DNA of 64,000 nucleotides from Acinetobacter lwoffii (GTDB lineage Bacteria > Pseudomonadota > Gammaproteobacteria > Pseudomonadales > Moraxellaceae). The stretch spans positions 1 through 64,000 of the forward strand of contig NZ_JALJVC010000006.1 in NCBI RefSeq assembly GCF_022967985.1, in the 5' to 3' direction. Of the stretch, positions 1-7,079 are shown in pieces. The translations under genes were made by a program, and so were the position numbers. How positions within the stretch are numbered: the first letter of the stretch is position 1; each line of letters begins with the position of its first letter. Below the pieces are notes generated by a model. The model saw only the letters and a list, made by a program, of their open reading frames with translations, was not told the DNA's origin and searched no databases.

Positions 1-30
1 CTTGTTATATCTTCCATAATATAAAATCCA

Positions 31-47
31 ATTTCGCTATACGATAT
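31..47. promoter_or_regulatory. Putative IclR-type operator, copy 1
   Basis: Reads ATTTCGCTATACGATAT. The left half matches the consensus ATTTCG exactly; the right half is degenerate. The gene it would control lies outside the window. Confidence 0.45.
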
Positions 48-207
48 TTATAGCATTATCTAAATCGGTTATGAAGCTTATTTTTGATCTTTTTATTTGG
101 AATAGGAATTTATCTTTTTTAAATCTTATCTATTTCGCAGCATTAAAAAGGTTTGCTGAGAATTCTGGATAAAGGAAGAAGATGTGTAGATTGGGTATTC
201 AATAAAA

Positions 208-240
208 GAGCGACTTAATGTCGCTCTGATAATTAATTTT
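208..240 (-). terminator. Possible terminator of the iclR gene
   Basis: A short inverted repeat (GAGCGAC near 208-214, GTCGCTC near 220-226) lies just after the iclR stop on the minus strand. The stem is only 7 bp and the T-run on the minus strand is modest, so this is tentative. Confidence 0.45.
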
Positions 241-1077
241 TTATATGTTATTGAGATTCATTGCAATATTATTCACCATGTGAATCAGACGCGGTCCAAT
301 TTCATTTTCCAGTTTTTCCTGATTTAACAGATAACTTGGGGCACCACAGTTAAACGTTAATATCCCATGTTTGGGGTGAACCAACGGAACTGCCACGGAA
401 TTCACATCCTTAGCCCAGTCACCTAAAGACAGACAGTAGCCATAATCCTGATAATCACGAATTGCACGTTCCAGATTACGCTTGATGGTTGGCCACTGAT
501 CTTCGTTTCTTTTCTTGATGGCATCAAATAAATATTCGCGTTCCTTTACATCCATCGCTGCCAGACAGGCACGTCCCATGGCACTACTATGAATCGGTAA
601 AGTCGAACCGACAGGGCGGCGCATAGTCAGTGTCGATTCTGTATGTACTACTTCCAGATAAATCATGCTGAGACGGTCACGGGTAGCCATTGCCACAGGG
701 GCTTGGGAATAGCGTGACATTTCTTCCATAAACGGATAAGCCTGAGTACGTGCAGAAATATTACTTAAAGCTGCATAGCCTAAAGCCAATACGCCAACAT
801 CCAGCAGATATTTCGTGGTATTCGGCAGTTGTTTTAAATAACCTAAAGAAACCAGGGTGCTGGTAATACGAGCTACAGTTGGCTTAGGCAAATTGGTTAA
901 TTGTGCAATTTCCTGATTACCAAGCAATTGATTGGTCGCTGAAAAGCAACGCAAGATTTCCAATCCACGCGCAATAGATGCAATAAATTGAGGATTGTTT
1001 TCTCTATGAATATGTGAAATCGGATCTAAACGGATTTCGTCGAAATTGGGAATTTCACCAGTTTTATTTTTTGTCAT
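241..1077 (-). CDS. IclR-family transcriptional regulator
   Basis: A DNA-binding regulator of the IclR family, likely controlling the surrounding catabolic genes. An N-terminal winged helix-turn-helix spans roughly residues 30-95 (IARGLEILRCF, then LPKPTVARITSTLVSLGYL as the recognition region). The IclR effector-binding domain follows to about residue 275, with the typical SSAMGRACLA segment. The length (278 aa) is normal for the family. I place the start at ATG 1077; an in-frame TTG six bases upstream is less likely, and neither has a clear Shine-Dalgarno sequence. A 17-bp dyad at 1123-1139, about 45 bp upstream of the start, suggests autoregulation, and the same dyad recurs before many neighbouring units. 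The family is certain; the effector is unknown, but a CoA-pathway acid or dicarboxylate is plausible from context. Confidence 0.9.
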   Translation of the reverse strand: MTKNKTGEIPNFDEIRLDPISHIHRENNPQFIASIARGLEILRCFSATNQLLGNQEIAQLTNLPKPTVARITSTLVSLGYLKQLPNTTKYLLDVGVLALGYAALSNISARTQAYPFMEEMSRYSQAPVAMATRDRLSMIYLEVVHTESTLTMRRPVGSTLPIHSSAMGRACLAAMDVKEREYLFDAIKKRNEDQWPTIKRNLERAIRDYQDYGYCLSLGDWAKDVNSVAVPLVHPKHGILTFNCGAPSYLLNQEKLENEIGPRLIHMVNNIAMNLNNI

Positions 1078-1122
1078 GTTCAAGGCAATTAAGGTTAAAT
1101 TAGTAAATATGATAACAATATA

Positions 1123-1139
1123 ATTTCACGATACAAAAT
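1123..1139. promoter_or_regulatory. Putative IclR-type operator, copy 2 (iclR promoter)
   Basis: Reads ATTTCACGATACAAAAT. It lies about 45 bp upstream of the iclR start codon, where a bound dimer could repress the regulator's own promoter. The right half ACAAAAT is shared with the copies at 14151 and 29522. Confidence 0.55.
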
Positions 1140-1388
1140 AAAACACTTCTATAAAAGATAAAATATAGGAAATAGTACCGAAATTATTTGTGGTCGGAAA
1201 GAATCCTGTTACCCAAGTTTAAAGACAATATGAAATCATCTAGTTTTTTAGGTTTAATACGTAGCCCACACATTTAAGAAGTTTCGATTTCTCCGAAAGA
1301 GTCAGGGATCGATAAGTATTACAGCAAGAAAAAAGGTTTAATTATCTATTCAAAAAAACTGATAAATAAAACAATCATTCATTAAAAT

Positions 1389-1405
1389 ATTTCGTATCGT
1401 GAAAT
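1389..1405. promoter_or_regulatory. Putative IclR-type operator, copy 3
   Basis: Reads ATTTCGTATCGTGAAAT, a dyad with ATTTC/GAAAT arms. It sits about 190 bp upstream of the acyl-CoA dehydrogenase start, a position suited to an activator or to looping with the copy at 1515-1531. Confidence 0.65.
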
Positions 1406-1480
1406 TAAATCTTAAACACAAATCGACTGGAATACCAGAGAAATTTCATTTTTTGTTTAAAAAATAAAATTTTTAATAAT

Positions 1481-1509
1481 TTTACTTGCTCAAAATGATT
1501 TTATATGAT
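1481..1509 (+). promoter_or_regulatory. Candidate sigma-70 promoter for the 1581-3966 unit
   Basis: TTTACT at 1481-1486 and TATGAT at 1504-1509 are separated by 17 bp, a good spacing for -35 and -10 boxes. The predicted transcription start falls at about 1516, directly on the dyad at 1515-1531. Confidence 0.45.
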
Positions 1510-1514
1510 TATTT

Positions 1515-1531
1515 ATTTCGTAATACGAAAC
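1515..1531. promoter_or_regulatory. Putative IclR-type operator, copy 4
   Basis: Reads ATTTCGTAATACGAAAC, a near-perfect dyad. It lies about 50 bp upstream of the chosen acyl-CoA dehydrogenase start and over the predicted transcription start, the geometry expected for a repressor site. Confidence 0.65.
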
Positions 1532-1580
1532 AAAAATAAGGGTAAAGGAATTTACCTAAATTATATCCATGGAGATTCAT

Positions 1581-2735
1581 ATGATTCGTGATCCGGAAAT
1601 GCTAGACCAACTTCTGTCAACGATTCGCGATTTTGTAAAAAATGAACTGGTGCCTCTTGAGCATGAAGTAGAAGAGAAAAATGCCATTCCTGAACATATT
1701 GTGGAACAGATGAAAGAGCTGGGCTTGTTTGGCCTGACGATTCCAGAAGAATATGGCGGTTTAGGCATTACCATGGAAGAAGAAATTCTGGTCGCGATGG
1801 AGTTGGGTCAGACATCGGCTGCCTTCCGCTCTTTAATTGGTACTAACAACGGCATTGGCTCAAGTGGCATCATTATCGACGGTACAGAAGAACAAAAACA
1901 GAAATATTTACCGCGTTATGCAACGGGCGAAATTATTGGTTCATTCTGTTTGACCGAACCGGATTCAGGCTCAGACGCTGCTGCTTTAAAAACCAGTGCA
2001 GTCAAAGACGGCGATTATTATATTTTAAACGGAACTAAACGCTTCATCACCAATGCGCCACGCGCCACGACATTTACCGTGATGGCACGTACCAATCAAG
2101 AGATTAAAGGTGCTAGCGGTATTTCAGCATTTTTAGTTGAAGCAGGCACACCTGGTTTAAGCCTAGGTAAAATTGACAAGAAAATGGGCCAACATGGTTC
2201 CTATACCTGTGATGTAATTTTTGATAACTGTAAAGTGCATAAAGATCAGCTGATTGGCGGTGTAGAAGGGATTGGCTTCAAAACAGCAATGCGCGTTCTA
2301 GATAAGGGCCGTCTGCACATTGCCGGTTATAGCGTCGGCATGGCAGAGCGTATGCTGGAAGATGCACTTAACTATGCAGTGGAACGCAAACAGTTTGGCC
2401 AGCCCATTGCGAATTTCCAGCTAATCCAAGGTATGTTGGCAGACTCCAAAGCCGAGATTTATGCAGCCAAATGTATGGTGCTGGATGCTGCGCGTCTACG
2501 TGATGCTGGCCAAAATGTTACGACTGAAGCCTCTTGTGCCAAAATGTTTGCAACTGAAATGTGTGGTCGAGTTGCTGATCGCTGTTTGCAGATTCATGGT
2601 GGAGCGGGTTATATCAGTGAATATTCAATTGAACGTTTCTACCGTGATGTGCGTCTGTTCCGTTTATATGAAGGAACCACACAAATCCAGCAAATTATTA
2701 TTGCGCGTGAAATGATTAAACAAGCAACCGCCTAA
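1581..2735 (+). CDS. Acyl-CoA dehydrogenase (DcaA-like)
   Basis: FAD-dependent alpha,beta-dehydrogenation of an acyl-CoA, the first step of beta-oxidation. The product has the full three-domain layout: an N-terminal helical domain, a middle beta domain with the CLTEPDSGSDAA segment, and a C-terminal helical domain with RKQFGQPI and the LYEGTTQIQ motif that carries the catalytic glutamate. I choose ATG 1581 (384 aa) because GGAG at 1571-1574 is correctly spaced from it; an ATG at 1569 overlaps that ribosome site and has none of its own. It is followed 31 bp later by the glutaryl-CoA dehydrogenase gene, so the two are probably co-transcribed. Position beside a CoA-transferase and a dca-like set suggests adipyl- or another dicarboxylyl-CoA as substrate. 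The family is certain; the substrate is inferred. Confidence 0.88.
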   Translation: MIRDPEMLDQLLSTIRDFVKNELVPLEHEVEEKNAIPEHIVEQMKELGLFGLTIPEEYGGLGITMEEEILVAMELGQTSAAFRSLIGTNNGIGSSGIIIDGTEEQKQKYLPRYATGEIIGSFCLTEPDSGSDAAALKTSAVKDGDYYILNGTKRFITNAPRATTFTVMARTNQEIKGASGISAFLVEAGTPGLSLGKIDKKMGQHGSYTCDVIFDNCKVHKDQLIGGVEGIGFKTAMRVLDKGRLHIAGYSVGMAERMLEDALNYAVERKQFGQPIANFQLIQGMLADSKAEIYAAKCMVLDAARLRDAGQNVTTEASCAKMFATEMCGRVADRCLQIHGGAGYISEYSIERFYRDVRLFRLYEGTTQIQQIIIAREMIKQATA

Positions 2736-2766
2736 TCTCATAATTTTAAAATAAGGAAATATTAAA

Positions 2767-3966
2767 ATGACGACAAAAATTAGATTTGATTGGCAAGACC
2801 CGTTTTTAATCGAACAGCAACTGACGTCAGAAGAACGCATGATCCGCGATGCGGCGGCAGCGTACTGTCAAGACAAACTGATGCCGCGTGTACTGGAACA
2901 GTTCCGTCATGAAAAAACCGATCCCGCTATTTTCCGTGAAATGGGTGAACTCGGCTTGCTTGGCCCAACCATTCCGGAACAGTACGGTGGTGCAGGTTTA
3001 AATTATGTCAGTTATGGTCTGATTGCCCGTGAAGTTGAACGTGTTGATTCAGGTTATCGCTCAATGGCCAGCGTACAAAGCTCTCTGGTGATGGTGCCAA
3101 TTAATGAATTTGGTTCTGAAGAGCAAAAGCAGAAGTATTTACCAAAATTAGCAACCGGTGAGTATATTGGTTGCTTCGGCCTGACCGAGCCGGATCATGG
3201 TTCGGATCCGGGCAGCATGATTACCCGTGCCAAAAAAGTCGAGGGTGGTTACCGTTTAACTGGCGCAAAAATGTGGATTACCAACAGCCCGATTGCTGAT
3301 GTATTTGTAGTTTGGGCCAAAGAAGTTTCTGCCGAAGGTAATGTCGGTGACATTCGTGGCTTTATTCTAGAAAAAGGCTGGGAAGGGCTTTCTGCTCCAG
3401 CGATTCACGGTAAAGTGGGTCTACGTGCCTCGATCACCGGTGAAATTGTAATGGATAACGTCTTTGTTCCAGAAGAAAATGCATTTCCGGAAGTTCGTGG
3501 TTTAAAAGGGCCTTTTACTTGCTTGAATAGTGCGCGTTACGGGATTGCATGGGGTGCCATGGGAGCTGCAGAATTCTGCTGGCATACCGCACATCAATAC
3601 ACCATGGATCGTAAACAGTTTGGCCGACCACTTGCTGCGAATCAGTTAATTCAGAAAAAACTGGCAGATATGCAAACTGAAATTGCCCTTGGCTTACAGG
3701 TGGCTTTACGTTTTGGCCGCATGAAAGATGAGGGCATTGCGTCAGTTGAAGGTACGTCTTTAATTAAGCGTAATAACTGCGGCAAGGCGCTGGATATTGC
3801 CCGTTTGGCCCGTGATATGATGGGCGGTAACGGGATTAGCGATGAATTCGGTGTGGCCCGTCATCTGGTTAATCTGGAAGTGGTAAATACCTATGAAGGT
3901 ACCCATGATGTACATGCCTTGATTTTAGGTCGTGCACAAACCGGAATTGCAGCCTTTTGCAACTAA
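2767..3966 (+). CDS. Glutaryl-CoA dehydrogenase-like acyl-CoA dehydrogenase
   Basis: Predicted to oxidise and decarboxylate glutaryl-CoA to crotonyl-CoA and CO2. The 399-aa protein has the glutaryl-CoA dehydrogenase hallmarks: an N-terminal [12 protein letters not shown] segment, [10 protein letters not shown] near residue 100, [12 protein letters not shown] near 137, RKQFGRPLA, and the C-terminal [17 protein letters not shown] with the catalytic glutamate. The length is normal for the family. It is the second gene of the unit starting at 1581 and ends at a strong hairpin. The enzyme would drain glutaryl-CoA formed from odd-chain dicarboxylates such as pimelate, and so links this region to the pimeloyl-CoA-forming operon at 32119-36633. 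That link is inference. Confidence 0.85.
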   Translation: MTTKIRFDWQDPFLIEQQLTSEERMIRDAAAAYCQDKLMPRVLEQFRHEKTDPAIFREMGELGLLGPTIPEQYGGAGLNYVSYGLIAREVERVDSGYRSMASVQSSLVMVPINEFGSEEQKQKYLPKLATGEYIGCFGLTEPDHGSDPGSMITRAKKVEGGYRLTGAKMWITNSPIADVFVVWAKEVSAEGNVGDIRGFILEKGWEGLSAPAIHGKVGLRASITGEIVMDNVFVPEENAFPEVRGLKGPFTCLNSARYGIAWGAMGAAEFCWHTAHQYTMDRKQFGRPLAANQLIQKKLADMQTEIALGLQVALRFGRMKDEGIASVEGTSLIKRNNCGKALDIARLARDMMGGNGISDEFGVARHLVNLEVVNTYEGTHDVHALILGRAQTGIAAFCN

Positions 3967-3981
3967 ACCTGAGATCTACCT

Positions 3982-4010
3982 CTAGCCAGCATTGCTGGCT
4001 AGATTGTTTT
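3982..4010 (+). terminator. Rho-independent terminator after glutaryl-CoA dehydrogenase
   Basis: A perfect 9-bp stem (3982-3990 with 3994-4002, arm CTAGCCAGC) with a 3-nt loop, followed by a T-rich tail. Confidence 0.8.
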
Positions 4011-4146
4011 CGGGGTTAAGAATCGCGGCTTAATCACATCTTTCAATGTATTGCTATGTGATTTCTATAGAGCAACTTTATCAAAAACTTTGAAAATCAT
4101 TTTTATACCACCTGGTTCAAGCGTGGTAATGATTAGTAAATATTCT

Positions 4147-4176
4147 ATATTTCACCTAAATAATTAAGTGAAATAT
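4147..4176. promoter_or_regulatory. Inverted repeat upstream of AAHS transporter
   Basis: Arms 4147-4155 and 4168-4176 (ATATTTCAC / GTGAAATAT) are perfect 9-bp inverted repeats separated by 12 bp. The ATTTC/GAAAT ends resemble the regional 17-bp dyad but the spacing is 9 bp longer, so this may be a different operator or a wide variant. It ends about 45 bp upstream of the start codon. Confidence 0.4.
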
Positions 4177-4221
4177 GCATTTTAAAAAGGCACAGGAGTG
4201 CCGAAAAGTAGAAAGAGCATT

Positions 4222-5502
4222 ATGGATACGATCAGTTCACAACAACACCCAGTGGAAGGTGGAAACGAACCCAAGCAAAGAGTCTGGATTCTGGCCTTTA
4301 TCTTCTCATTTTTGGCATTACTGGTTGATGGTGCTGATATTGCATTATTAGCCTACAGTCTGACCAGTCTGAAACAAGAGTTTTCATTAAGTAATATGCA
4401 GGCCGGTGCTTTAGGAAGCTGGACACTTGCAGGGATGGCTATCGGCGGTTTTTTTGGTGGCTGGGCTTGTGACCGTTTTGGCCGGGTTCGTGTGATCGTC
4501 ATTGCCATCGCATTGTTTTCTTCATTAACTTTCTGGTTAGGATTCGTGGAAAGTTATGATCAGTTCAAATGGCTGCGCTTTACGTCTGCAATTGGACTAG
4601 GTGCTCTATATATTGCCTGTAACACACTCATGGCAGAGTATGTACCCACCAAATATCGCTCTACAGTATTGGCAACGCTTATGACTGGCTGGACTTTAGG
4701 CTCGGTGGTCGCAACTGTTCTGGCTGGATGGCTATTGCCTGAATTTGGCTGGCGATACCTCTATTATATTGCCATTATTCCAATTGTACTGGCCTTCGCG
4801 ATGTACTTCTTGGTGCCTGAACCGAAAGCCTGGTTAGATGCGCGTAAAGCTCGCCTGGATGCAAAAGCCAGTGGTATTCTGCAGGAAAAACCAAAAAATA
4901 CTTTTAAAATGATTTTTGAAGATGCACTTAGCCGTCGCATGTTTATCCTCTGGTCCTTCAGTACCGCATTTTTACAGTTTGGCTATTATGGAGTCAGCAA
5001 CTGGCTACCGGCGTATTTAGAGACTGATCTGGGAATCAAGTTTAAAGAAATGACCATGTATATGATCGGGACTTTCCTGATCATGATGTGTACCAAAGTT
5101 ATTGCTGGTTTTATCGCTGACCGGATTGGCCGTCGTGCGGTATTTGCTTTCGGCACTATGGGTACTGCGATTTTTATCCCTGTGATTGTCTTTGGTAATA
5201 CGCCTGATAATATTCTCTGGCTGATGTTATTTTTCGGTTTTCTCTATGGTATTCCATACGGTATTAATGCGACTTACATGACAGAAAGCTTCTCCACCAA
5301 AGTACGTGGAACAGCCGTGGGCGGTGCCTATAACGTGGGCCGACTGGGTGCTGTATTTGCACCTCTTACTATTGGCTATTTTGCTCAAGGAGGCTCAATT
5401 GGTACGGGCTTACTGATTATGGGCATTGCCTATTTTCTTTGCGGTCTAATTCCCGCTTTCTTTATTAAAGACCGCTTATTTGATCCGCAAAAGGCAGATT
5501 AA
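4222..5502 (+). CDS. AAHS-family MFS transporter (organic/aromatic acid:H+ symporter)
   Basis: An inner-membrane major facilitator with about twelve transmembrane segments. It shows the AAHS features: LVDGADIALLAYSL in the first segment with the family aspartate, GGWACDRFGRVR in the loop between segments 2 and 3, and IADRIGRR in the equivalent loop of the second half. I choose ATG 4222 (426 aa); an upstream GTG at 4198 abuts the AGGAG sequence and would leave it no ribosome site. It is clearly a paralogue of the transporters at 12432 and 29777. It precedes the CoA-transferase genes by about 40 bp, so it likely imports the acid that the transferase activates (a DcaK-like role, inferred). Confidence 0.87.
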   Translation: MDTISSQQHPVEGGNEPKQRVWILAFIFSFLALLVDGADIALLAYSLTSLKQEFSLSNMQAGALGSWTLAGMAIGGFFGGWACDRFGRVRVIVIAIALFSSLTFWLGFVESYDQFKWLRFTSAIGLGALYIACNTLMAEYVPTKYRSTVLATLMTGWTLGSVVATVLAGWLLPEFGWRYLYYIAIIPIVLAFAMYFLVPEPKAWLDARKARLDAKASGILQEKPKNTFKMIFEDALSRRMFILWSFSTAFLQFGYYGVSNWLPAYLETDLGIKFKEMTMYMIGTFLIMMCTKVIAGFIADRIGRRAVFAFGTMGTAIFIPVIVFGNTPDNILWLMLFFGFLYGIPYGINATYMTESFSTKVRGTAVGGAYNVGRLGAVFAPLTIGYFAQGGSIGTGLLIMGIAYFLCGLIPAFFIKDRLFDPQKAD

Positions 5503-5542
5503 TCTGCACTCGTAATATAGATAGAACATGCTAGGAAGCAAT

Positions 5543-6214
5543 ATGATGAATAAAATCACGCAGGATATCGAGACGGTACTTAAGCAAATTCCTGATGGTG
5601 CACACATTATGACCAGTGGTTTTGGCCTGGCAGGTCAGCCGGTAGAATTAATCGAAGCATTAATTGACTTTGGTCCTAGAGACTTAACCATTATTAACAA
5701 CAATGCAGCTTCTGGAGATCGTGGTCTAACCAATCTGCTGTTGTCTGGACTGGTTAAAAAAATGATCTGTTCATTTCCACGGGCCAATAACTCAACCGTC
5801 TTTGAAGATCTGTATAAAGCCGGAAAAGTTGAGCTGGAACTGGTGCCACAAGGCAATCTGGCCTGCCGTATTCAGGCAGCCGGTGCAGGCTTAGGAGCTG
5901 TTTTTACTCCAACCGGTTTTGGTACCAAAATAGCTGAGGGTAAAGAAACCCGTAATATCAATGGAAAAGATTATGTGCTGGAATATCCGATACATGCTGA
6001 TTATGCCTTGGTTTATGCCAATCAGGCAGATCAGTGGGGCAACTTGACCTACCGTAAGGCAGCACGGAATTTTGGTCCGATCATGGCCAAAGCAGCAAAA
6101 ACCACCATTGCACAAGTCCATCAAGTTGTGGAACTGGGAGAACTTGATCCAGAGATCATTGTAACGCCAGGAATTTTTGTACAGCATGTGGTCAAGGTTG
6201 GAGATATTAAATAA
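5543..6214 (+). CDS. 3-oxoacid CoA-transferase, subunit A (PcaI/CatI/DcaI-like)
   Basis: The alpha subunit of a family I CoA-transferase that moves CoA from succinyl-CoA to a 3-oxoacid or dicarboxylic acid. TSGFGLAGQPVELI near residue 25 and the glycine-rich GAGLGAVFTPTGFGT near 120 are the family CoA-binding segments. AGGAA at 5533-5537 supports ATG 5543, or equally ATG 5546; an ATG at 5528 is upstream of that site. The stop overlaps the next ATG by one base (TAATG), so translation with subunit B is coupled. Because no protocatechuate or catechol genes are nearby and beta-oxidation genes are, activation of adipate or related dicarboxylates fits better than 3-oxoadipate activation. That is inference. 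Confidence 0.87.
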   Translation: MMNKITQDIETVLKQIPDGAHIMTSGFGLAGQPVELIEALIDFGPRDLTIINNNAASGDRGLTNLLLSGLVKKMICSFPRANNSTVFEDLYKAGKVELELVPQGNLACRIQAAGAGLGAVFTPTGFGTKIAEGKETRNINGKDYVLEYPIHADYALVYANQADQWGNLTYRKAARNFGPIMAKAAKTTIAQVHQVVELGELDPEIIVTPGIFVQHVVKVGDIK

Positions 6215-6873
6215 TGAATATTCAAAAACGTAGTCGTGAACAGATTGTAGCTAAAGTTGCACAAGACATTCCAACCGGCTCTTTTGTAAATTTGGGTATT
6301 GGTTTACCGACACGTGTAGCAGGTTATTTAAAACCTGAGCAGGAGGTAATTCTGCACTCGGAAAATGGCGTTTTAGGTTTTGCTGCATTGAGCGATCCTG
6401 ACCAGGCGGATGATGATCTGATTAACGCCGGCAAAGAACTTGTAAGCATGTTGCAAGGTGGCAGTTTTATGAATTCTGCCGACTCTTTCGATATCATGCG
6501 GGGCGGACATCTGGATATCTGTATCATGGGGGCTTTTCAGGTCGCTATTAATGGTGATCTGGCGAACTGGCATACCGGTAATGCTGATGCTGTACCTGCT
6601 GTAGGCGGTGCGATGGATCTGGCAGTGGGTGCTCGATGTGTCTATGTTTGCATGGAGCATGTGACCAAAAACGGTGAAGCAAAAATCGTTGAAGAACTGA
6701 GTTATCCTCTAACAGGTAAACATTGTGTCAACCGTATTTATACTGATCTCTGTGTAATTGAATTAAAAGACAACCAGGCTCAGGTTATTGAAATAGTGGA
6801 TGGCTTAAGTTTTGAAGAATTGCAACGGCAGACTGGCTGTAAATTAGTGGACTGTCGTCAACAAGCAGCCTAA
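6214..6873 (+). CDS. 3-oxoacid CoA-transferase, subunit B (PcaJ/CatJ/DcaJ-like)
   Basis: The beta subunit that carries the active-site glutamate. The SENGVLGF motif near residue 50 holds that glutamate, which forms the enzyme-CoA thioester. GIGLPTRVAGYL near 28 and GGAMDLAVGARCVYVCMEH near 130 are further family segments. At 219 aa it has the usual length. It starts inside the stop codon of subunit A and ends 45 bp before a terminator, so the unit is transporter, subunit A, subunit B. The family is certain; whether it acts on 3-oxoadipate or on saturated dicarboxylates cannot be read from the sequence. Confidence 0.88.
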   Translation: MNIQKRSREQIVAKVAQDIPTGSFVNLGIGLPTRVAGYLKPEQEVILHSENGVLGFAALSDPDQADDDLINAGKELVSMLQGGSFMNSADSFDIMRGGHLDICIMGAFQVAINGDLANWHTGNADAVPAVGGAMDLAVGARCVYVCMEHVTKNGEAKIVEELSYPLTGKHCVNRIYTDLCVIELKDNQAQVIEIVDGLSFEELQRQTGCKLVDCRQQAA

Positions 6874-6917
6874 AAATAAGTCCGCAATATTCTGATTGAG
6901 TAAAAGTATAGTTTTAG

Positions 6918-6945
6918 ATCACAGCTTCGGCTGTGATTTTTAAAT
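6918..6945 (+). terminator. Rho-independent terminator after CoA-transferase
   Basis: A stem of 8 bp (6918-6925 with 6930-6937, arm ATCACAGC) with a stable TTCG loop, followed by a run of T. Confidence 0.88.
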
Positions 6946-7079
6946 TTTAGAATTATTATCAAATACACGTAATATTGACCATATTTCCGTATTTTAAAGA
7001 TATAAATACAAACTTTTGCTAATGATTATTTTAATAATAAGTCTAAAATGTTAACAAGCTAAGGAAGGTGATAGTCTGA

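Larger units (their letters stand above)
1..240. other. Intergenic start of window, no gene seen
   Basis: No open reading frame with gene-like features is visible in this AT-rich stretch. It holds one copy of the 17-bp dyad at 31-47, so a transcription unit lying left of the window, or reading into it, may share the regulon. The stretch just after the IclR gene contains a short hairpin-like GAGCGAC/GTCGCTC pair (about 208-226), which could act as its terminator on the minus strand. Confidence 0.5.
1078..1580. other. Divergent regulatory region, iclR / acyl-CoA dehydrogenase
   Basis: About 500 bp without a gene, very AT-rich, between divergent transcription units. It contains three copies of the 17-bp dyad (1123-1139, 1389-1405, 1515-1531) and a candidate sigma-70 promoter (1481-1509). 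The centres of the second and third copies are 126 bp apart, close to twelve helical turns, which would suit looping between bound dimers. Confidence 0.65.
3967..4221. other. Intergenic: terminator plus inverted repeat
   Basis: Contains the terminator at 3982-4010 and a 9-bp inverted repeat (4147-4155 and 4168-4176) before the transporter. No gene is seen, and no copy of the 17-bp dyad. Confidence 0.6.

Noticed and set aside
1569..1580. Upstream ATG for the first acyl-CoA dehydrogenase
   Set aside because: It overlaps the GGAG that serves the ATG at 1581.
4198..4221. Upstream GTG start for the first AAHS transporter
   Set aside because: The AGGAG sequence directly abuts the GTG, leaving no spacing; ATG 4222 is better.
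5543..6873. Genuine pcaIJ of the protocatechuate pathway
   Set aside because: No pca or cat ring-cleavage genes are near, and the neighbours are beta-oxidation genes; a dca-type role is more likely, although sequence alone cannot decide.
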